DNA from: Bacteroidales bacterium
GTDB lineage: Bacteria > Bacteroidota > Bacteroidia > Bacteroidales > UBA932
Direction of reading: 5' to 3'
Assembly (NCBI GenBank): GCA_015060405.1
Contig: SUYN01000006.1
Coordinates: 35,294 to 99,293 of the forward strand
Length of the DNA stretch: 64,000 nucleotides
Position numbers and translations under genes: made by a program. The notes below the pieces were generated by a model. That model was given only the letters and a program-made list of their open reading frames with translations, did not search any database and was not told the origin of the DNA. How positions within the stretch are numbered: the first letter of the stretch is position 1; each line of letters opens with the position of its first letter. Below are positions 58,315 to 64,000 of the stretch, one piece after another.

Positions 58315-60555
58315 TTATTTCAGCACTACTGTGCGTTTCTGGCCATCGTAACACTCCACCATGACTGAAGTGCCGTCCACGACCGTCACCTCGCTCTTCG
58401 GCAGCACTCTCTTGTCACCGGTAAAGGTCGTCAGCGGCGTCCCACCGTAGAAAGGATATATGAGAGTCTGTATCGAAGTCCTGACCACCCAGAAGGTGCT
58501 TCCGCCCACTTCCAGACGCTCAGGGAGGCCTTTTATCCTCTCAGGGCCGACAATGCCTTTCCATGAATCCGGCTTCCTGCCCTTGAGGTTGTACATGTCT
58601 ATGGTGTTGTCCTTATGAAGGACCATTATGTTATATGCCTTCTTTCTGTTGAAGTCATACACGTCCGGACCAAGGAGGATTTCCTTGCCCAGATCTATCG
58701 GGAAACCGTTCACATAGTTTCCCAGACGGTCTATCACATAGACCTTGGTGCCGGCCGCGAAGACGAACTGGATCTTGCCGTTGGCATAATAATCCACTTC
58801 TCCGACCGCGCCGCACATCTTCTCCTTGAAAGGGACTCCCCACAGGCCCTTTCCACCTTCTTCCTTGAGACAGATGGCTCCGTGCTCGTTCTGGTAAAGG
58901 AGATTGGTCTTTCCTGTGGCGCTGTTCCTGACCTTGAAAGGTCCCTGAGGAATCACTACGGTCGTGTCACGCTCGACCTGAGGCGCCTTGGACTTCATCA
59001 TTTCAAGACGAGGGATCTGGAGGCGGCCGGTCATGCCGTCCTTTCCCTTGGACACGGTGAAGACTGAAGGGGCATAGTCACAGCCCTTGTACAGAGGTTC
59101 AAGAGCCTTGGCCACCTGAGTGCTGAACACGTCCTTATGACCGGCAGGATACTCTCCGAGAGAGAAATATGCGACCATGGAAGCCTCCGAGGCGAGCATA
59201 TCCTTCTGACCGGCATTCGCCATATATTCGGTAAGGCTATAGTCAAGCACCTTATCCTCGACATACATCTGGACAGCCTGCATGCTTCCCGAGATGATCC
59301 ATCCGTCCATATAAGTGAAGCATGACTCGTCCTTCAGTTCGAACATATTGCCGAAAACCGACGAAACAAACGAGGCATACGGCCACGCATGGGTCGACGG
59401 GACATAATCCTTGAAGGATTTGTTTTCCGTGCCCTTGAATATGAGGGTGTCCTCACGCGCTATTCTTATCAGATTGACCTCAGCAAGGGATTTTCCCATG
59501 ACGAAGGATGCCTTGGCGACCTCCTTGATGTCGAGTCTCTCGACAAAGTTCTCCGGAGAGACGCCTGCTCTTGCAGTCAGCTCACGCTGTTTCTTGCGGT
59601 AGCTCTGGAGGGCGAGTCTGGAATCCATGAAGGACTCGTAGGCATCGATATACGGATCCGCACTCTTCATAGGAAGAGAGAACGCAGACACCGTGAATGA
59701 AGGCAGGACCTGCGAGAGCTTCGAGACGGCCGGCTGAGATTTCTCGAGCACGGTCATATAGTCGGATGCATCGTTGTCATACACCGCAGAGACTGTGGCA
59801 TATGCCCCCGTCGCATCGGATCTTTCTATTTCCACGACAGTCCACTGTGCAAGATTCGCGATGAAGGGACTGCATGAGAGACGCGCCTTGGACAGGGCCA
59901 CAGGCATCAGCGTCTTGGCGTTATGATTGGCTATAAAGACCAGGTCCCTGCCGCTGACAGACTGGGACGCGTCGGCAAAGCCTCCGGCATACATGACGGA
60001 TATAGGCTCCGCAAGATGCCTTACGGCCGACTTCACAAGAGTCTCAGCCTCTGAAGCAAGGATTATGGAGTGCCGCGCTATGGAGCGGCTGCCGTCACTT
60101 GCCTTTGAACAGTCGACGAACTGGACATACATTCCCAGGTCTGACGCAAAGGACATGAATGCTGCAGCATCTTCGGAAGGCTCCGAAGAAGCCTGCCCCG
60201 CATCAATGATATACAGCGGATTCATCCTTCCGCCAAAATGCAGGGATATAGCCAACGAAGATGATGACAATGAATGAAAAGAGCCTGCGGCAAACTCTGC
60301 GGCCAAAGAATCCGGAAACCTGAATCCTCTGAGAGGACCGTTGACGGCATCCTCTGCATCAGAGAGACAGGCGACCAGGGCCGCATCCGCAGGAACGGCC
60401 GGCAGGAGAAGATAGCGCTCCTGGTCCGGCACGACGTTTCCTTTGCGGGTCGGCGTGCTGCCGGTACCGGAATACAACACCGCCACAGCAACACTGACTC
60501 CCACAATCATTACGGCCAGTACGGCCAGACAGATTATGATGGATTTCCTGCTCAT
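58315..60555 (-). CDS. Membrane-anchored protein of unknown function
   Basis: 746 residues. A single N-terminal span (IIICLAVLAVMIVGVSVAVAV) anchors a large extracytoplasmic region. Residues about 50-480 have alternating helices and strands, with patterns such as AVPADAALVACLSDAEDAV, SLAISLHFGGRMNPLYIIDAG and VFGNMFELKDESCFTYMDGWIISG, similar in style to DUF3352-type proteins. The C-terminal third (about 520-746) looks like partial propeller blades: NLLYQNEHGAICLKEEGGKGLW, VYVIDRLGNYVNGFPIDLG, and DNTIDMYNLKGRKPDSWKG. I cannot assign a function. It lies between ridA (14 bp) and the acyl-CoA synthetase-like gene (26 bp), so it is co-transcribed with metabolic genes, a setting that suggests an envelope role. 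Confidence 0.7.
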   Translation of the reverse strand: MSRKSIIICLAVLAVMIVGVSVAVAVLYSGTGSTPTRKGNVVPDQERYLLLPAVPADAALVACLSDAEDAVNGPLRGFRFPDSLAAEFAAGSFHSLSSSSLAISLHFGGRMNPLYIIDAGQASSEPSEDAAAFMSFASDLGMYVQFVDCSKASDGSRSIARHSIILASEAETLVKSAVRHLAEPISVMYAGGFADASQSVSGRDLVFIANHNAKTLMPVALSKARLSCSPFIANLAQWTVVEIERSDATGAYATVSAVYDNDASDYMTVLEKSQPAVSKLSQVLPSFTVSAFSLPMKSADPYIDAYESFMDSRLALQSYRKKQRELTARAGVSPENFVERLDIKEVAKASFVMGKSLAEVNLIRIAREDTLIFKGTENKSFKDYVPSTHAWPYASFVSSVFGNMFELKDESCFTYMDGWIISGSMQAVQMYVEDKVLDYSLTEYMANAGQKDMLASEASMVAYFSLGEYPAGHKDVFSTQVAKALEPLYKGCDYAPSVFTVSKGKDGMTGRLQIPRLEMMKSKAPQVERDTTVVIPQGPFKVRNSATGKTNLLYQNEHGAICLKEEGGKGLWGVPFKEKMCGAVGEVDYYANGKIQFVFAAGTKVYVIDRLGNYVNGFPIDLGKEILLGPDVYDFNRKKAYNIMVLHKDNTIDMYNLKGRKPDSWKGIVGPERIKGLPERLEVGGSTFWVVRTSIQTLIYPFYGGTPLTTFTGDKRVLPKSEVTVVDGTSVMVECYDGQKRTVVLK

Positions 60556-60569
60556 TCAGAGCTGAATGA

Positions 60570-60944
60570 CTATTTTACAGCTATAGCCTCGATCTCCACC
60601 TTCACACCAAGCGGAAGGGCTGCTGCCTGATAGCATGCTCTTGCAGGCTTGTCTGCGGTGAAGTACTCTGCATACACCTCATTGACAGCCTTGAAATCAG
60701 CGATGTCTGCGAGAAGTACAGTAGTCTTCACTACATTGTCATAAGTCATTCCGGCTTCCTTGAGGATGGCACCGATGTTCTTGAGAGACTGGTGTGCCGC
60801 AGCAACGATGTCTTCCTGCACCTTTCCGTCAGCAGGGTTTACAGGGATCTGACCTGAAATGTAAAGAGTTCCGTTCACTTCAATGGCCTGTGAATATGGG
60901 CCGACTGCCTTAGGAGCATCAGGAGTAGCAATTACTTTCTTCAT
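60570..60944 (-). CDS. ridA: RidA family reactive enamine/imine deaminase
   Basis: 124 residues. RidA hydrolyses reactive 2-aminoacrylate and similar enamines released by PLP enzymes such as threonine/serine dehydratases. Family marks are APKAVGPYSQAIEVNGTLYISGQIP, QSLKNIGAILKEAGMTYDNVVKTTVLL, and the active-site Arg in KPARACYQAAALPLGVKVEIEAIA, with the Glu close to the end. It is cytoplasmic and trimeric in known members. ilvA, a main source of its substrate, is elsewhere in the window but not in the same operon. First gene of a five-gene run. Confidence 0.95.
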   Translation of the reverse strand: MKKVIATPDAPKAVGPYSQAIEVNGTLYISGQIPVNPADGKVQEDIVAAAHQSLKNIGAILKEAGMTYDNVVKTTVLLADIADFKAVNEVYAEYFTADKPARACYQAAALPLGVKVEIEAIAVK

Positions 60945-60985
60945 GGTATTATAAATTTATAGATATTACATTATGTATAAACATG

Positions 60986-61015
60986 CAAATATAATCAATT
61001 ATTGTAAAACACAAA
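60986..61015 (-). promoter_or_regulatory. Promoter of the ridA operon
   Basis: On the - strand TTTG (61015-61012), 18 nt, then TATATTTG (60993-60986). The leader before the ATG at 60944 is about 35 nt. Confidence 0.7.
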
Positions 61016-61042
61016 GCAGGAATATGGCAACGGCATATACGG

Positions 61043-61073
61043 AAAATAGCCAGGCGCATTGCCTGGCTATTTT
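61043..61073 (-). terminator. Terminator after tRNA-Arg
   Basis: A perfect 13-bp stem (61043-61055 with 61061-61073; AAAATAGCCAGGC and its complement) with loop GCATT starts 3 nt after the encoded CCA of the tRNA. On the - strand the stem ends in TTTT. Confidence 0.88.
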
Positions 61074-61075
61074 CG

Positions 61076-61150
61076 TGGTAGCCCCGAGCAGAATCGAACT
61101 GCTATCTAAAGTTTAGGAAACTTCCATTCTATCCGTTGAACTACAGGGCC
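61076..61150 (-). tRNA. tRNA-Arg (anticodon CCT)
   Basis: 75 nt including an encoded CCA (61078-61076). Read on the - strand: acceptor GGCCCTG pairs with CGGGGCT using G-T pairs, D-stem GTTC/GAAT, anticodon stem GAAGT/ACTTT with loop TTCCTAA giving anticodon CCT (reads AGG), T-arm AGCAG-TTCGATT-CTGCT, discriminator A. It lies 17 bp after rpmF and directly before a terminator, so it seems to be cut from the rpmF transcript. Confidence 0.95.
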
Positions 61151-61167
61151 ATACTGAAGGAGACCGA

Positions 61168-61350
61168 TTACTCAGCCTTCTTCTCGATAATCTGACGACC
61201 TCTGTAGTAGCCGCACTCAGGGCATACTCTGTGGTACATGATAGTTGCGCCGCAGTTTGAACAAGTTGCGAGTGTAGGAACTACAGCAACGTCGTGTGTT
61301 CTTCTTTTGTCACGTCTCTGCTTAGAGACCTTGTGTTTTGGATGTGCCAT
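61168..61350 (-). CDS. rpmF: 50S ribosomal protein L32
   Basis: 60 residues, basic, beginning MAHPKHKVSKQRRDKRR as is typical of L32. Two Cys pairs (CSNC, CPEC) form a zinc ribbon, so this is the zinc-binding form. The end EKKAE is a usual Bacteroidota tail. It follows the DUF177 gene by 34 bp, an arrangement shared by many bacteria (yceD-rpmF). Confidence 0.97.
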   Translation of the reverse strand: MAHPKHKVSKQRRDKRRTHDVAVVPTLATCSNCGATIMYHRVCPECGYYRGRQIIEKKAE

Positions 61351-61384
61351 TTTACTATATTTTTAATTATTAATATTCTTCTTT

Positions 61385-61897
61385 TCAAAACAACCCCTTC
61401 AGTGCTGCAAAAGGATTGTCGGAATCCTCCCTGACATTTGTCTCCGGGCCCATGAGATGTCTGACTGCCTCCGGGTCACATTCTCCGTCTGGATGGAAAC
61501 GCTGCATCGGCAACGAAAGGCAGACATAATCATATATGATCTGCTTCATGTCAAGGACAGCATCGTCCTGCGGAAGATATATGACTTCCCTGGTTCCGCC
61601 CTCCGAATCCTCGGAGCTTCCTTCCTCGCCGAACTTCACGCTCAGCAGGATCTCCTCATCCACCGGCATCACAAGGTCGCCGAGGCATCTGTCGCACTCA
61701 ACGCTCACCGAGCCACGGACCTCACAGTCCACTCCGACATATCGTCCTGACTTCTCCACCAATACTGACACATCCAATTGTGCATCAAGTATTTCGGAGT
61801 TTTCAAACGTCTCAAAGAACTCCTTCCGGGCCTGCCATCCGAACTCATTCTTTCCAGCAGACAATCCATTTAGAGGTATTACAAATTCTTCACTCAT
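61385..61897 (-). CDS. YceD/DUF177 family protein
   Basis: 170 residues from ATG 61897 (MSEEFVIPLNGL); the longer frame begins before the promoter's start site and lacks support. The family core is visible: a Cys pair in VECDRCLGDLVMPVDEEI, the segment VDLKQ-like LDMKQIIYDYVCLSLPM and the late Cys in DGECDPEAV, which suggest a metal site. The C-terminus NPFAALKGLF matches the usual ending of the family (NPFAxLKxL). YceD is linked to large-subunit or 23S rRNA maturation in other bacteria; the location next to rpmF agrees with this. Confidence 0.9.
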   Translation of the reverse strand: MSEEFVIPLNGLSAGKNEFGWQARKEFFETFENSEILDAQLDVSVLVEKSGRYVGVDCEVRGSVSVECDRCLGDLVMPVDEEILLSVKFGEEGSSEDSEGGTREVIYLPQDDAVLDMKQIIYDYVCLSLPMQRFHPDGECDPEAVRHLMGPETNVREDSDNPFAALKGLF

Positions 61898-61924
61898 TCC
61901 GACCCATAAATAGATTTGAGCCCG

Positions 61925-61955
61925 CAAAGGTAACAAAAACTTTTATTATTAGCAA
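61925..61955 (-). promoter_or_regulatory. Internal promoter for DUF177-rpmF-tRNA-Arg
   Basis: On the - strand TTG (61955-61953), 20 nt, then TACCTTTG (61932-61925), an exact TAnnTTTG. It overlaps the last codons of bipA. The leader before ATG 61897 would be about 20 nt. Confidence 0.7.
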
Positions 61956-63757
61956 TTTATCTCTGAACTTTTTCTCTTCCGCTCAAGTTCGTTGAGAATT
62001 ATCTTCCTGAGTCTCATGGACTTAGGCGTAACCTCAACGAGTTCATCCTCCTGAATATACTCAAGAGCCTCTTCAAGAGAGAAAACGATCGGAGGAGGAA
62101 GCATGACCTTGTCGTCACTTCCGGACGCACGCATGTTGGTAAGCTTCTTGGTCTTGCAGATGTTGATGTTAAGGTCACGGTCGCGGGTGTGCTCACCTAC
62201 CACCTGACCCTCGTATATCTCCACACCCGGCTCAATGAAGAAACGTCCCCTGTCCTGAAGCTTGTCCATAGAATAGGCTACTGAAAGTCCGGTCTCCAAT
62301 GACACGAGGGAACCGTTGGTACGACGCTCTATGTCACCCTTGTACGGCTCATAGCCCTTCAGGCGGTGTGCCACCACAGCCTCTCCCTGGGTTGCGGTGA
62401 GGAGGTTGCTCCTGAGTCCCATAAGACCGCGCGAAGGGATGTCGAACTCGAGGTGGGTCCTGTCTCCCCTTCCTTCCATCTGTATGAGAGCTCCTTTACG
62501 GCGTGTCACCATCTCTATGGCCCTTCCCACGAATTCCTCAGGCAGGTCAATGGTGAGGTTCTCGATCGGCTCGCAGCGCTGGCCGCCTATCACCTTGTCA
62601 AGTACCTTAGGCTGTCCTACCTGAAGCTCGAAGCCTTCACGGCGCATGGTCTCGATGAGTACTGAAAGATGGAGGACACCTCGTCCGTAGACTATGAACG
62701 AATCGGCATTAGGGCCCGGCTTCACCCTCAAGGCAAGATTCTTCTCAAGTTCCTTCTCAAGGCGCTCCTTCAGATGCCTTGATGTCACGAACTTGCCTTC
62801 CTTTCCGAAGAACGGAGAGTTGTTGATGCAGAAGAGCATGCTCATCGTCGGCTCGTCCACCTCGATAGGAGGGAGAGCCTCAGGATTCTCGAAGTCGGCA
62901 ACCGTGTCTCCGATCTCGAAGCCATCCAGACCGACAACGGCACAGATGTCTCCGCACCTGACTTCCTCAACCTTGGACTTTCCAAGTCCGTCGAATATCA
63001 TGAGTTCCTTGATCTTCTGCTTCTGCTGGATGTCATATCTCTTGCAGAGGGTGATGTTCATTCCGGTCTGGAGAGAGCCTCTTGTCACGCGGCCTACTGC
63101 GATACGACCCACATACGGAGAATACTCAAGTGATGATATGAGCATCTGCGGTGTACCCTCTACAACTTCAGGGGCAGGAATCACCTCCAGGATGGTATCA
63201 AGAAGCGGGGTTATGTCATTTGACGGCTCACGCCAGTCGTATGACATCCAGCCCTGCTTTGCGCTTCCGTATACAGTCCGGAAATCCAGCTGGTCCTCCG
63301 TCGCTCCGAGAGAGAACATCAGGTCGAACACCTCTTCCTGTACTTCCTCTGGACGGCAGTTGAGCTTATCCACCTTGTTTATCACAAGCACCGGTTTCTT
63401 GCCCATCTCGATAGCCTTCTGCAGCACAAAACGGGTCTGAGGCATACAGCCCTCGAAAGCATCCACGAGGAGTATGACTCCGTCTGCCATGTTCAGCACA
63501 CGCTCCACCTCGCCACCGAAGTCGCTGTGACCCGGAGTGTCGATGACATTGATCTTTACACCTTTATATATAACCGAGACATTCTTTGCAAGAATGGTGA
63601 TACCTCTTTCTCTTTCAAGGTCATTGCTGTCAAGGATAAGCTCTCCCAGCTTTTCCTGTTCGCGCGACTGACGCGCCTGATATATCATCCTGTCGACGAG
63701 AGTCGTCTTTCCATGGTCGACGTGGGCGATAATCGCGATGTTTCTGATTTCCTGCAT
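61949..63757 (-). CDS. typA: Ribosome-associated translational GTPase BipA/TypA
   Basis: 602 residues from ATG 63757 (MQEIRNIAIIAHVDHGKTT); the extra TTG start three codons upstream is unnecessary. G-domain motifs are complete: G1 AHVDHGKTTL, G2 RERGITI, G3 DTPGHSDFGG, G4 NKVDK. The EF-G-like domains follow (SLEYSPYVGRIAVGRV; FGKEGKFVTSRHLKERL) and the BipA-specific C-terminal domain contains VVGEHTRDRDLNINICKTKKLTNMRASGSD. BipA supports late 50S assembly at low temperature and stress adaptation. The upstream -7-like TAATTTTG (63826-63819) lacks a convincing -33. Confidence 0.96.
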   Translation of the reverse strand: MQEIRNIAIIAHVDHGKTTLVDRMIYQARQSREQEKLGELILDSNDLERERGITILAKNVSVIYKGVKINVIDTPGHSDFGGEVERVLNMADGVILLVDAFEGCMPQTRFVLQKAIEMGKKPVLVINKVDKLNCRPEEVQEEVFDLMFSLGATEDQLDFRTVYGSAKQGWMSYDWREPSNDITPLLDTILEVIPAPEVVEGTPQMLISSLEYSPYVGRIAVGRVTRGSLQTGMNITLCKRYDIQQKQKIKELMIFDGLGKSKVEEVRCGDICAVVGLDGFEIGDTVADFENPEALPPIEVDEPTMSMLFCINNSPFFGKEGKFVTSRHLKERLEKELEKNLALRVKPGPNADSFIVYGRGVLHLSVLIETMRREGFELQVGQPKVLDKVIGGQRCEPIENLTIDLPEEFVGRAIEMVTRRKGALIQMEGRGDRTHLEFDIPSRGLMGLRSNLLTATQGEAVVAHRLKGYEPYKGDIERRTNGSLVSLETGLSVAYSMDKLQDRGRFFIEPGVEIYEGQVVGEHTRDRDLNINICKTKKLTNMRASGSDDKVMLPPPIVFSLEEALEYIQEDELVEVTPKSMRLRKIILNELERKRKSSEINC

Positions 63758-64000
63758 AATAATCAATCTTTTACAGCATAAAATCTCTCGACCGGAAATC
63801 CCGGCCGAAAAAGATTTGCAAAATTAGATAAATTATGGTTTTTTTTATATAATTGAAAACACTTTTTTTTATTTTTGCAAAGGATAATAAAGAAAATCGT
63901 ATCTATTTGAGTGACAGAGGTCAATAAAGAGGTCAAAAGCTGTTGGTAACGATTTAGCGACATTACCACCGCACCGATACGCTGTGCTTTGCTTATATCA
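63758..64000. other. Window-end intergenic region
   Basis: No supported gene. It carries a possible - strand -7 element for bipA (63826-63819) and a + strand TATTTTTG (63870-63877) that may belong to a divergent gene starting beyond the window. The region 63781-63800 has a short CCGGAAATCCCGG hairpin. No ATG-led + strand frame of useful length is seen up to 64000. Confidence 0.45.

Noticed and set aside
62694..63440. + strand open frame of 248 codons
   Set aside because: It is antisense to bipA, whose GTPase motifs are complete; composition is Ser/Pro-rich shadow type.

Overview
The window is chromosomal DNA from a member of the Bacteroidales (Bacteroidota). The evidence is a SusC/SusD polysaccharide-utilisation locus, many lipoproteins with acidic residues just after the lipobox cysteine, Bacteroidota-type promoters (TTG/TTTG, 18-20 nt, TAnnTTTG) and PEGA, BACON, fimbrillin-like and FISUMP domains. 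Genus cannot be fixed from the sequence; gut-type Bacteroidales is an inference.

Region 1 (1-16077, all + strand) is one tight operon: the 3' end of a SusC TonB-dependent transporter, SusD, a DUF1735-like lipoprotein, a PKD-domain glycan-binding lipoprotein, three tandem GH16 endo-glycanases, an unrecognised 885-residue lipoprotein, a beta-propeller lipoprotein, a GH2 enzyme of the exo-beta-glucosaminidase type and a GH20 beta-hexosaminidase. Together they look like a system that cuts a GlcNAc/GlcN-containing beta-glycan at the surface and trims the fragments; the exact substrate is open.

Region 2 (16078-24502, + strand) is housekeeping: alaS, a single ORF joining an LptF/LptG-type permease to a complete methionyl-tRNA formyltransferase, thiamine pyrophosphokinase, then ilvA-ilvE with its own promoter. 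A perfect 22-bp inverted repeat separates it from the convergent region 3.

Region 3 (24503-54626, almost all - strand) is a surface-lipoprotein island: a BACON plus SusE/F-like lipoprotein, two paralogous PEGA-FISUMP proteins, a giant Fn3-like/FISUMP lipoprotein, and a four-gene operon (54402 to 40921) of large lipoproteins made of fimbrillin-like, FISUMP and Fn3-like modules. I count eleven FISUMP domains. The last gene of that operon is split by a frameshift at a G7 tract, which could be phase variation, a sequencing error or a true mutation. Inside the island (38580-40812) lies a small + strand array of Rpn-type PD-(D/E)XK nuclease units: one intact gene, one broken copy and fragments, with duplicated promoter/operator and a hairpin terminator whose loop occurs in both orientations.

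Region 4 (54627-64000, - strand) is housekeeping again: ridA, a membrane-anchored unknown, an acyl-CoA synthetase-like enzyme, dCMP deaminase and a CtpA-type S41 protease in one run; and bipA, a YceD/DUF177 gene, rpmF and tRNA-Arg(CCT) in another, with an apparent internal promoter and a strong terminator.
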